Source: Clostridiales bacterium oral taxon 876 str. F0540 | Lineage (GTDB): Bacteria; Bacillota; Clostridia; Clostridiales; Clostridiaceae | Assembly: GCA_000466585.1 (NCBI GenBank) | Contig: KE993455.1 | Span: forward strand, 1-14,249 | Length of the DNA: 14,249 bases | Direction of reading: 5' to 3' | In this document: positions 5,694-13,239 of the stretch, one piece after another | Layout: each line of letters starts with the position of its first letter | Position numbering within the stretch: position 1 is the first letter of the stretch | Translations under genes and position numbers: made by a program | The notes under the pieces: model-generated | Seen by the model: the letters and a program-made list of their open reading frames with translations, nothing else | Database searches by the model: none | What the model was told of the DNA's origin: nothing

Positions 5694-6923
5694 ATGAATT
5701 TAAGAGAGACTGCTCTAAAATTTCACAAAGACAATGAAGGTAAAATAGCGCTTCACTGCAAGGTTCCGGTAAAGACAAAAGAAGATATGACACTTGCATA
5801 TACACCAGGAGTTGCGGAACCATGTCTTGAAATAAATAAAAATTATGAAACAATTTATGATTATACCTCAAAGGGAAACTGGGTTGCTGTAGTTACTAAC
5901 GGAACTGCTGTATTGGGCCTTGGTGATATTGGTGCCGGAGCAGGTCTTCCTGTTATGGAAGGTAAGGCAGTATTATTTAAATCATTTGCAGGAGTAGATG
6001 CTTTCCCAATATGTCTTGATACAAAAGACATAGATAAAATAGTTGAAACAGTTAAGCTTATGGAACCAACCTTTGGAGGCATAAATCTTGAAGATATAAA
6101 AGCTCCTGAATGCTTTGAAATAGAAGAAAGACTTAAGAAAATATCTAATATTCCTATATTTCATGATGATCAGCATGGAACTGCTGTGGTTTCAGCAGCT
6201 TGTTTAATAAATGCACTTAAACTTATCGATAAAAAAATTGAAGATGTAGTAGCTGTTGTAAATGGAGCTGGAGCTGCAGGTATAGCTATATCAAAGCTTC
6301 TTCTTAAAATGGGTATGAAGGATATAATCCTATGCGATACAAAGGGACCTATATATGAAGGCAGAGCAGAGGGAATGAATAAGTATAAGGATGAAATGGC
6401 TAAGATTTCAAACAAGCAAAAGGTAAAAGGAACCTTGGCAGATGCTCTAAAAGGGGCAGATATATTCCTTGGAGTTTCAGTTGCAAATTGCGTTACTGAA
6501 GAAATGGTTAAGTCTATGAATAAAGATTCCATAATAATGGCTATGGCTAACCCTAATCCTGAAATACTTCCTGATGTAGCTAAGAAAGCTGGTGCAAGAG
6601 TTATTTGTACGGGAAGATCAGATTTTCCAAACCAAGTTAATAACGTTGTTGCTTTCCCTGGAATATTCAGAGGGGCACTTGATGTAAGAGCAACTGAAAT
6701 AAACGACGAAATGAAAATAGCTGCTGCTTATGCTATAGCATCAGTTATATCAGAAAATGAATTAAATGAAGACTATGTAATGCCAGCTGCGTTCGATTTA
6801 AGAATTGCACCGCTTGTTGCAAAAAAAGTAGCGGAAGCTGCTATAAAGACAGGAGTAGCAAGAAAAACTGACGTAACACCAGAAATGGTTGAAGAACATA
6901 CTAAAAAACTTTTAGGAATATAA
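5694..6923 (+). CDS. NAD(P)-dependent malic enzyme, short form
   Basis: Oxidative decarboxylation of malate to pyruvate and CO2. Numbering from the chosen start, YTPGVAEPC begins at residue 36, TNGTAVLGLGDIGAGAGLPV at 68-87 is followed by MEGKAVLFK with the catalytic-type Lys, GGINLEDIKAPECFEIE (128-144) supplies metal-binding acids, FHDDQHGTA (156-164) is conserved, and NGAGAAG (190-196) is the dinucleotide-binding loop of the second domain. GRSDFPNQVNNVVAFPGIFRG closes the fold. It has 409 residues and no C-terminal phosphotransacetylase-like domain, unlike MaeB. AGGAG (5680-5684) is 9 nt before ATG 5694; the in-frame ATGs at 5685 and 5688 are too close to it. The gene lies 24 nt after aspA, so the two are probably co-transcribed. 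Cofactor preference is not decided by the sequence. Confidence 0.92.
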   Translation: MNLRETALKFHKDNEGKIALHCKVPVKTKEDMTLAYTPGVAEPCLEINKNYETIYDYTSKGNWVAVVTNGTAVLGLGDIGAGAGLPVMEGKAVLFKSFAGVDAFPICLDTKDIDKIVETVKLMEPTFGGINLEDIKAPECFEIEERLKKISNIPIFHDDQHGTAVVSAACLINALKLIDKKIEDVVAVVNGAGAAGIAISKLLLKMGMKDIILCDTKGPIYEGRAEGMNKYKDEMAKISNKQKVKGTLADALKGADIFLGVSVANCVTEEMVKSMNKDSIIMAMANPNPEILPDVAKKAGARVICTGRSDFPNQVNNVVAFPGIFRGALDVRATEINDEMKIAAAYAIASVISENELNEDYVMPAAFDLRIAPLVAKKVAEAAIKTGVARKTDVTPEMVEEHTKKLLGI

Positions 6924-6927
6924 TGAT

Positions 6928-6968
6928 AAATAAGTAGATTGCACTGCAATCTACTTATTTTATTTCAA
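6928..6968. terminator. Bidirectional terminator between the malic enzyme and DUF3048 genes
   Basis: AAATAAGTAGATTGC (6928-6942) pairs perfectly with GCAATCTACTTATTT (6946-6960). This is a 15-bp stem with a 3-nt loop. Plus-strand transcripts leave into TTTTATTT, and minus-strand transcripts leave into TTTATCATTA. The stem contains the last codon and stop of the minus-strand gene. Confidence 0.85.
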
Positions 6969-7947
6969 CAGGGTTGCTCTTATCAATAATATGCCACCAA
7001 GTATTACCTGGATTTAATGGGATATCAAGTCCGTTCTCGTCTTTAAGTATAGTAGGAGAAGTTATATCTTTTCTAGACCAAGTCATTTTTGTGTATTTTC
7101 CATTACTGAAAACATAGCCGGTACCTTCACCAACTAAAGTAATATCTAAATGCTGGTTATCCTTTTGAAGTTTTATATTTGTAGTTTGAACAACAACATT
7201 GGTAACAGCTATTGGTCTTTTATCTTCTTTGTTGAAAGAAGCTTCCTCATTCATAGCTTTATAGTACTTCCCATCTCTATAGATATAACTAGTAGAGTAG
7301 TACTTATTAAGTTTTAGCAAAATACTGCTTGCTTTTGAGCTATTATCACTTAGCCAAAAGTCTTTATTAAATTTAGGTTTATTGGTAGCTTTATCTGTAT
7401 AACCTCTATTGCTTATAACCTCTCTTAATCTTTTAGCGGAGCTATATAAATTATGTGGAGCCTTTCTTTCATTGTCTCTCCAGTAAAAACCAGTATATGT
7501 AAACTCGTTAAGAGTCATGAGATTATCTTTCTTAATCATATTTTCTGCTTCTTCGCTGTAGCCGCAGTGGGCAAAAGGTAAGTTATATTCTCTTGATATA
7601 TTTAAAAAGTATGCACGGGCGCTTCTTATTGGTCCAATCTTTTCAGGAGTATTTTTTTGAAATAATGCAATAAATCTTGGTATTCCTCCTTCAGCCATAG
7701 TTTCATAAACAATATCGGCATCTACAAGTCCGGATTGAGGCCTTGCATCATTAGAGTTTTCAATTATAGCCATAAAAGGTATGTTTTTAGAAGTTTTCTC
7801 ATCAACAACTTCGCCTGTATAAGGTGCAGTAAACTTTTTATCATAAGAAACTCTATTTACTGTTTCAACGGCTTTCTCCTTTGAGCATCCCGAAAATATC
7901 CCTATTACCATTACAAGACTTGTCATAAGTATTAACCTTTTCTTCAT
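6955..7947 (-). CDS. DUF3048 (YerB-like) lipoprotein
   Basis: A 330-residue predicted lipoprotein. A basic start (MKKR) leads into a hydrophobic stretch and the lipobox IFSGC with Cys21, so the mature protein should be anchored on the outer face of the membrane. The DUF3048 N-terminal domain is recognisable: IPFMAIIENSNDARPQSG, then DADIVYETMAEGGIPRFIAL and EKIGPIRSARAYF. The C-terminal part ends with GNTWWHIID and resembles the DUF3048 C-terminal domain. It is similar in build to B. subtilis YerB, whose function is not established to my knowledge. On the minus strand, TTTGGAG is followed after 9 nt by ATG 7947. The frame can be extended to a TTG at 7962, but that codon overlaps the ribosome binding site. 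It is a single gene, convergent with the malic enzyme and divergent from nrdD. Confidence 0.88.
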   Translation of the reverse strand: MKKRLILMTSLVMVIGIFSGCSKEKAVETVNRVSYDKKFTAPYTGEVVDEKTSKNIPFMAIIENSNDARPQSGLVDADIVYETMAEGGIPRFIALFQKNTPEKIGPIRSARAYFLNISREYNLPFAHCGYSEEAENMIKKDNLMTLNEFTYTGFYWRDNERKAPHNLYSSAKRLREVISNRGYTDKATNKPKFNKDFWLSDNSSKASSILLKLNKYYSTSYIYRDGKYYKAMNEEASFNKEDKRPIAVTNVVVQTTNIKLQKDNQHLDITLVGEGTGYVFSNGKYTKMTWSRKDITSPTILKDENGLDIPLNPGNTWWHIIDKSNPVEIK

Positions 7948-8070
7948 TGAAACCATCTCCAAATAACATATATAACATAATAATTATATGCTTTGAGTAC
8001 CAGTTTATGATTTAAAATAAAAATCAACATAAGATTATCATTAAAAAATAGTAAAAATTAAAGGTAAAGT

Positions 8071-8098
8071 TATATAACGTGTGTTAATGTATCTACAA
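8071..8098 (-). promoter_or_regulatory. Possible promoter of the DUF3048 gene
   Basis: On the minus strand TTGTAG (8093-8098) and TATATA (8071-8076) are separated by 16 nt. It lies about 125 nt upstream of the start codon in very AT-rich DNA, so confidence is low. Confidence 0.25.
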
Positions 8099-8112
8099 TG
8101 TTATTTTTAAAA

Positions 8113-8141
8113 TTGCCATAAAAATTTTCCTAAGGTATAAT
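8113..8141 (+). promoter_or_regulatory. Sigma-A type promoter of nrdDG
   Basis: TTGCCA (8113-8118) and TATAAT (8136-8141) are 17 nt apart, close to consensus, and 40 nt upstream of the nrdD start codon. The expected transcription start is near 8148, at the edge of a NrdR-like palindrome. Confidence 0.7.
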
Positions 8142-8148
8142 AAGCACG

Positions 8149-8164
8149 ATACAATATATGGTAC
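8149..8164 (+). promoter_or_regulatory. Candidate NrdR box overlapping the nrdDG transcription start
   Basis: The core CAATATATGG (8152-8161) matches the NrdR box core CwAtATaTwG at nine of ten positions, and the flanks TA..TA are symmetric. NrdR normally binds paired boxes; I found no convincing partner at the usual helical spacings, so this is a single-site match in AT-rich DNA. Confidence 0.35.
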
Positions 8165-8180
8165 TTGGGGAGGAAAAATA

Positions 8181-10304
8181 ATGCTACATGTTGTTAAGAG
8201 AGACGGAAGAAAATCTGAGTTTAACTCCCTTAAGATTACAAATGCGATAAAGGGAGCAGCGGACGAAATTGCTTATAATCTTAAGGAAAGTGAAGCTGTT
8301 AAGCTTACTCAAAAAGCTATAAAGAAGCTTGAAGACTTAAATAAAGAAGAAATTTATGTTGAAGAGATCCAAAACATAGTTGAAGAAACCCTGCTTGAAA
8401 ATGATTTCAAGGTATTAAAAAGTACATATTCGAATTATAGAAAAGAAAGAACAAAAATTAGAGAAGTAAAATCAGATTTAATGAAAGCTATCGAACAAAT
8501 AGGAGTTGAAACAGACAGAGATAATGCTAATGTAGGAAACAACTTTAGTTCGAAACTTTTAAGAATAGCTAGTGAATCAAACAAGTGGCATAACCTGGCT
8601 ATGATGCCTAAACATTTAGCAAAGGCTCATGAAAACGGAGATATATATTATCATGATCTTGATTCTTACAATTTGACTACAAATTGTTTACATATACCAA
8701 CAAAAGAAGTACTAGAAAGAGGCTTTAATACAGGATACGGAACTATAAACAGACCAAGACGTATAGAATCAGCAGCGGAACTTTCCTGTATACTTCTTCA
8801 ATCCACACAAAATGATATGTTTGGAGGACAATCTCATCCTGATTTTGATAATGATATGGGAGTATTTGTTGAACCTACCAGACAGGAAATAAGAAAAGAA
8901 CTAGAGGAACTTGGCTTTAATGGAGCAAATCTAAAGGAAGCAGTAGAAAAGAAACTTATAAAAACTATCCATCAAGCTATGCAGGGAATAGTTTATAATT
9001 TAAATACGATGCACTCAAGGGCTGGAAGTCAGGTACCTTTTAGCTCTATTAATTTGGGAATACCTTATAATAAAGATGCGGCTTTAGTGTGTGAAATATT
9101 TTTACTTGAATATGAAAAAGGACTGGGAAAGGGAGAGCAACCTATATTTCCTAATATAATATTTAGGGTAAAAGAAGGAGTTAACAGAGAAGTTAATGAT
9201 CCTTATTATTATTTATTTAAGCTTGCAGCACGAGTTGCCAGCAAGAGAATGAATCCAACTTTTATGAACATAGATGCAGATTTTAATAAGGCTTATTACG
9301 ATAAAGGATATATGCCTGCAACAATGGGCTGCAGAACATATACAATGTCAAACATAAACGGAGAGCCGGGAACAAAAGGAAGAGGAAATATAGCACCTAC
9401 AACTATAAATCTTCCGAGACTTGGAATACTTGCAAAGGGAGATGTAGATAAATTCTTTTCTCTTTTAGATGCTAAGCTGGAGCTTGCAAAAGAAGCACTT
9501 ATGCATAGATATAATGTGTTAAAAAGACTAAAGATTAAGGATTTGCCTTTTGTAGCAGGTCAAGGACTTATGAAAGGTTCAGAAGGCTTAAGCCCAGATG
9601 ATTCAATAGAACCAATTTTAAAACAGGGAACTTGGTCTATAGGATGGATTGGCCTTGCAGAGACTCTTACAGCTTTGGTTGGAAAGCATCATGGAGAGGA
9701 TCAGTGTGCTAAGGAACTCGGAATAAAGATCATAACTCATATTAGAAATTACACAGACAAGCTTACAGAAGAAACTAAACTCAACTGGAGCACCTATGCT
9801 ACACCTGCGGAAGGATTAAGCGGAAGGTTTATTCTTCAGGATAAAAAGGTTTTTGGAGAAATAAAAGGTGTGACTGATAAGGAATATTATACAAACAGCT
9901 ATCATATACCTGTAGGTTTCCCGGTATCAATTAAAGATAAAATAGATATAGAGGCTCCTTATCATAAGCTTTGTAATGCAGGACATATAAGTTATATAGA
10001 ACTTGATGATTATCCAACTGAAGATGTAATAATGGATATAGTAAATTATGCGTATAAGCATACTAACATAAGTTATATAGGAATTAATTTTCATATTAGG
10101 TATTGCAGAGATTGCGGTACATATTTAGGAAGCGGAGAACATAAATGCACTAAATGTGGAAGCTATAATATTCAGGGGATTTCAAGAGTAACCGGATACT
10201 TAAGTTTAGATGAAAGATTCGGGGCAGGAAAGTATGCGGAAAGATCTGATAGAAGAGCTCACTCAGAGAAGCACAATACTGTGTATAATAATGTGAATTG
10301 CTAG
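8181..10304 (+). CDS. nrdD: Anaerobic ribonucleoside-triphosphate reductase (class III)
   Basis: Reduces ribonucleoside triphosphates to deoxyribonucleotides under anaerobic conditions with an oxygen-sensitive glycyl radical. The 707 residues open with an ATP-cone allosteric domain (about 1-90, VVKRDGRKSEFNSLKI). The catalytic barrel follows, with candidate active-site cysteines C169 in NLTTNC and C384 in MGCRTYT. Near the C-terminus is a four-cysteine zinc site (C642, C645, C656, C659), then RVTGY with Gly672 as the radical residue, equivalent to Gly681 of E. coli NrdD (712 residues). GGGGAGG (8167-8173) is 7 nt before the ATG. Its activase gene nrdG follows after 48 nt. A near-consensus promoter and a NrdR-like site lie upstream. 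Confidence 0.97.
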   Translation: MLHVVKRDGRKSEFNSLKITNAIKGAADEIAYNLKESEAVKLTQKAIKKLEDLNKEEIYVEEIQNIVEETLLENDFKVLKSTYSNYRKERTKIREVKSDLMKAIEQIGVETDRDNANVGNNFSSKLLRIASESNKWHNLAMMPKHLAKAHENGDIYYHDLDSYNLTTNCLHIPTKEVLERGFNTGYGTINRPRRIESAAELSCILLQSTQNDMFGGQSHPDFDNDMGVFVEPTRQEIRKELEELGFNGANLKEAVEKKLIKTIHQAMQGIVYNLNTMHSRAGSQVPFSSINLGIPYNKDAALVCEIFLLEYEKGLGKGEQPIFPNIIFRVKEGVNREVNDPYYYLFKLAARVASKRMNPTFMNIDADFNKAYYDKGYMPATMGCRTYTMSNINGEPGTKGRGNIAPTTINLPRLGILAKGDVDKFFSLLDAKLELAKEALMHRYNVLKRLKIKDLPFVAGQGLMKGSEGLSPDDSIEPILKQGTWSIGWIGLAETLTALVGKHHGEDQCAKELGIKIITHIRNYTDKLTEETKLNWSTYATPAEGLSGRFILQDKKVFGEIKGVTDKEYYTNSYHIPVGFPVSIKDKIDIEAPYHKLCNAGHISYIELDDYPTEDVIMDIVNYAYKHTNISYIGINFHIRYCRDCGTYLGSGEHKCTKCGSYNIQGISRVTGYLSLDERFGAGKYAERSDRRAHSEKHNTVYNNVNC

Positions 10305-10352
10305 AAAAATATAAAATAAAATGTGGATAATTTTTAATAATGGTGAGAATTT

Positions 10353-10874
10353 ATGAATGAAGATAAAACAATAAGATTGGCTGCAATACTACCTGAAAGC
10401 TTGGTAAATGGGCCGGGAATAAGAAGAGTGCTTTTTGCTCAAGGCTGTCCTCATAATTGCAGCGGATGCTTTAGTCCTCATACTCATTCTTATACTGATG
10501 GTGAGCTTTTAAATATGGATAAAGTAATAGAAGATATACGTAATAATCCATTATTGAAAGGAATAACTTTTTCAGGAGGCGAACCTTGGGAGCAAGCAGA
10601 CAAGTTTGCATATATTGCGAAGGAAGTTAAAAAAGTTGGACTTAATGTCTGGTGTTATACAGGCTATACCTTTGAGTATATATTAGAACATCAATATAGC
10701 AGACAGGGATGGAATGAACTAATTGGTTATGTGGACGTTTTAGTTGATGGTAAATTTGAAGAAGCTAAAAAGGACAGCAGCTTAAGATTTAGAGGTTCCT
10801 CTAACCAAAGAATAATAGATGTTCAAGGAAGCTTGGAAGTTATGAAGGTCGTAGCTTTAGACTTAAATAAATAA
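10353..10874 (+). CDS. nrdG: Anaerobic ribonucleotide reductase activating protein (radical SAM)
   Basis: A radical S-adenosylmethionine enzyme that installs the glycyl radical on NrdD. The 173 residues fit the usual short NrdG length. The cluster-binding motif is CPHNCSGC with C32, C36 and C39 (CxxxCxxC), preceded by VNGPGIRRVLFAQG, which is highly typical of NrdG, and followed by TFSGGEPWEQ with the SAM-binding GGEP motif. A modest ribosome binding site, GGTGAG (10342-10347), precedes the ATG. The gene directly follows nrdD in the same direction and is probably on the same transcript, which ends at the hairpin just after the stop codon. Confidence 0.96.
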   Translation: MNEDKTIRLAAILPESLVNGPGIRRVLFAQGCPHNCSGCFSPHTHSYTDGELLNMDKVIEDIRNNPLLKGITFSGGEPWEQADKFAYIAKEVKKVGLNVWCYTGYTFEYILEHQYSRQGWNELIGYVDVLVDGKFEEAKKDSSLRFRGSSNQRIIDVQGSLEVMKVVALDLNK

Positions 10875-10879
10875 AATTT

Positions 10880-10942
10880 AACCCCGCATGTTGTTTGAAT
10901 GCAAGAAAATGTTTCTTTAGCTTGTACAACATGTGGGGTTTT
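10880..10942 (+). terminator. Terminator-like long hairpin after nrdG
   Basis: AACCCCGCATGTTGT (10880-10894) pairs with ACAACATGTGGGGTT (10926-10940), 15 bp including one G-U. The 31-nt loop can itself fold, since AAGAAA is followed after ATG by TTTCTT. TTTT ends the structure. It starts 6 nt after the nrdG stop codon. The large, self-structured loop is unusual for an intrinsic terminator. Confidence 0.65.
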
Positions 10943-11072
10943 GTAATATAAAATAAAGCTATTAGATAAATAAGACCTTAATTAACTTAGGATTTTTTAA
11001 TTTATATTTGGCAACTCTATAAAAGAAGAAATAAGTTTCGTCTATTTTTTTAATCTGAGGAGGCTAAATTTT

Positions 11073-11978
11073 ATGGGTTGGTATAAGGAATATAAATTAG
11101 TAGAAGATAAAATGGGATATAATCTCATAATTTACTTAAATAACGAGAAGGCTGAATTCTCAAATGAGATAATTGAAGATGTGAAAGAAAATATTCTTAC
11201 ACTAAATGATGAAATTAATAAGTTCGTTGAAGACAAGTTTTCAGATATTAAGATTAATTCAGTTAAGCTTATGCTTGGAGCAATGGTTATTGGAACTATA
11301 CCCTTTGCTGGTCATGTTAAAGTACATGCAGAAACAAATAGTCCAAATCAGGTTCAGGCAGCACCGGTTTCTTTTGAATCAAATAGATTAGATACTGTTG
11401 GAACAGTAACAGCTTCAAAATTAAATGTCAGAAGCGGTCCTTCAACTTCATATTCTATAATGCATTTACTTTGGCAGGGAAACAGAGTAAAGGTTATAGG
11501 TGAATCAGGCAACTGGTATCAAATAAGACTTTCAGATGGAAGAACTGGGTGGGTAAGTAAAAGTTATCTTAAATTAGATGTAATCATAAGTTCACGACAG
11601 GAGAAAATTAATAAGGTAATTTCATTATCAAAGTCTTTACTTGGTACACCTTATGTTTGGGGAGGAAGTTCACTTCAAGATGGAGGATTCGATTGCTCAG
11701 GTTTTACACAATATGTGTTCAAAAATGTGGGTGTTAGCTTGAACAGAGTTTCTTATGAGCAGGCAAATCAGGGAATTGCTGTAGCAAGACAAAACTTAGA
11801 ACCTGGTGATCTGGTATTTTATTCGCTTGCAGGCGATGGGAGGATTTCGCATGTAGGGATTTACTTAGGAGACGGTAAAATGATCCATAGTCCTAAAACA
11901 GGTGATGTAGTAAAAATAACTGATATAACTACAACATTTTGGGAAAGTCGATATATTACAGCAAGAAGAATAATATAG
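11073..11978 (+). CDS. SH3b-NlpC/P60 cell-wall hydrolase with atypical N-terminus
   Basis: A 301-residue predicted exported peptidoglycan endopeptidase. Residues 1-63 form a charged, non-hydrophobic region; 64-79 is a hydrophobic segment followed by VHA-ET (84-88), which resembles a signal-peptidase site. An SH3b domain spans about 109-168, with KLNVRSGPSTSYSIM and GRTGWVSKSYLKL. The C-terminal NlpC/P60 domain (about 177-301) has catalytic Cys208 in FDCSGF, His260 in ISHVGIYLG and His272 as the third residue. Such enzymes cleave bonds in the peptide stems of peptidoglycan. GAGGAGG lies upstream of the ATG at 11073. No in-frame start near residue 60 would give an ordinary short signal peptide with a clear ribosome binding site, so the long N-terminus is probably real. 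It is a single-gene unit between two terminators. Confidence 0.88.
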   Translation: MGWYKEYKLVEDKMGYNLIIYLNNEKAEFSNEIIEDVKENILTLNDEINKFVEDKFSDIKINSVKLMLGAMVIGTIPFAGHVKVHAETNSPNQVQAAPVSFESNRLDTVGTVTASKLNVRSGPSTSYSIMHLLWQGNRVKVIGESGNWYQIRLSDGRTGWVSKSYLKLDVIISSRQEKINKVISLSKSLLGTPYVWGGSSLQDGGFDCSGFTQYVFKNVGVSLNRVSYEQANQGIAVARQNLEPGDLVFYSLAGDGRISHVGIYLGDGKMIHSPKTGDVVKITDITTTFWESRYITARRII

Positions 11979-11987
11979 TAAATGAGT

Positions 11988-12020
11988 AAAGGGATGCTAA
12001 TAATAGCTTCCCTTTTATTG
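11988..12020 (+). terminator. Intrinsic terminator of the NlpC/P60 gene
   Basis: AAAGGGA (11988-11994) pairs with TCCCTTT (12009-12015), and GCTA with TAGC inside it across one T-T mismatch, with loop ATAA. TTTTATTG follows. It starts 9 nt after the stop codon. Confidence 0.88.
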
Positions 12021-12066
12021 TTTATCATGCTAACAAAAATTATTTAATAATAATTATTGGAAGATA

Positions 12067-12095
12067 TTGAATTTTAATTACAATTGAGTTATATT
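12067..12095 (+). promoter_or_regulatory. Sigma-A type promoter of the pdh operon
   Basis: TTGAAT (12067-12072) and TATATT (12090-12095) are 17 nt apart, giving a leader of about 50 nt before pdhA. Just upstream, AATTATT (12038-12044) and AATAATT (12049-12055) form a 7-bp inverted repeat that could be an operator, though its pure A/T content makes chance likely. Confidence 0.55.
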
Positions 12096-12152
12096 TTAAT
12101 TAAAGAGGAATACCAATAATAATGGTCGGAAAAATAAAAGGAGGATTAACAA

Positions 12153-13238
12153 ATGTTACCTGAAAAATATAATCCGCTTGAAGGAAAGATGTTTAGTATT
12201 TTAGACAAAAATGGAAACGTTTTAGATGATAGCTTAGTTCCAGAAATTGATAATGAGAAATTAATAGGTATGTATAAAACAATGCTGTTAACAAGATGTG
12301 CAGATAATAAAGCGCTACAGCTTCAAAGACAAGGAAGAATGCTTACTTATGCACCAAATACAGGGCAGGAAGCTGCTCAGGTTGGTTCAGCAGCTGCCAT
12401 TGAAGAAAAAGATTGGCTGGTACCGGCTTTTAGAGACTTAGGGGCATGGCTTACAAAGGGTATGTCTTTAGAAAAGGTTTATTTATATTGGTTTGGAAAT
12501 GAAATGGGAAGCAATCTGCCCGAAAATGTTAAGATGCTGCCTATTGCTGTACCTATAGCTACCCAGTTTAATCATGCTGTTGGAATAGCAATGGCTTCAA
12601 ATATAAAAGGAGAAGATGAAGTTACCATAGCTTATATAGGTGACGGCGGAACTTCTGAGGGAGATTTTCACGAAGCTCTGAATTTTGCGGGTGTATTTAA
12701 TGCTCCAGTTGTATTCATAGTACAAAATAACCAATATGCTATCTCAGTTTCAAGAAATATTCAAACTAAATCAAAGACTATTGCACAGAAGGCAGTTGCC
12801 TATGGCATTCCTGGAATACAAGTAGATGGAAATGATTTATTGGCTATGTATTCAGCTACAAAGGAAGCAGTGGACAGAGCAAGAAATGGAGGAGGAGCAA
12901 CTCTCATTGAGGCTCTGACTTATAGATTAGGTGCTCATACTACCTCTGACGATCCTACAAGATATAGAGAGGATAGTGAAGTTGAGGAATGGAAGGAAAA
13001 AGATCCACTGAAGAGATTTAAAAAATATTTAATCGATAAAGAGCTATGGAGTGAAGAGAAGGATATAGAACAAATAGAAGAATATGAAAAGTATGCCTTG
13101 GAGGTATTTAAAAAGGTTGAGGCTTCCGGTGACACTGAACCCTTAGACATATTTAAATATCATTATGCGGAAATGCCTAAGCATCTTGTGGAGCAGTATG
13201 AAGAATATAAGGCATACTTAGAGAAAGGGGGAAACTAA
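12153..13238 (+). CDS. pdhA: Pyruvate dehydrogenase E1 component, alpha subunit
   Basis: Thiamine-diphosphate enzyme that, with the beta subunit, decarboxylates a 2-oxo acid and transfers the acyl group to the lipoyl domain of E2. The 361 residues include the diphosphate/Mg-binding motif beginning GDGGTSEGDFHEALNFAG (163-180) and ending QNN (191-193), and the loop YRLGAHTTSDDPTRYR (257-272). The N-terminal extension (FSILDKNGNVL, then YAPNTGQEAAQVG at 67-79) matches Gram-positive PdhA such as that of B. subtilis and is absent from the shorter acetoin dehydrogenase AcoA. This favours pyruvate over acetoin, though a branched-chain 2-oxo acid is not excluded. AAAGGAGG (12137-12144) is 8 nt before ATG. 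The beta-subunit gene starts 1 nt after the stop codon. The E2 and E3 genes would lie beyond the window. Confidence 0.9.
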   Translation: MLPEKYNPLEGKMFSILDKNGNVLDDSLVPEIDNEKLIGMYKTMLLTRCADNKALQLQRQGRMLTYAPNTGQEAAQVGSAAAIEEKDWLVPAFRDLGAWLTKGMSLEKVYLYWFGNEMGSNLPENVKMLPIAVPIATQFNHAVGIAMASNIKGEDEVTIAYIGDGGTSEGDFHEALNFAGVFNAPVVFIVQNNQYAISVSRNIQTKSKTIAQKAVAYGIPGIQVDGNDLLAMYSATKEAVDRARNGGGATLIEALTYRLGAHTTSDDPTRYREDSEVEEWKEKDPLKRFKKYLIDKELWSEEKDIEQIEEYEKYALEVFKKVEASGDTEPLDIFKYHYAEMPKHLVEQYEEYKAYLEKGGN

Positions 13239-13239
13239 A

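Noticed and set aside
6170..6532. Minus-strand open frame of 120 codons inside the malic enzyme gene
   Set aside because: Despite its length, it is a shadow of the conserved Rossmann-domain coding sequence and matches no family that I recognise.
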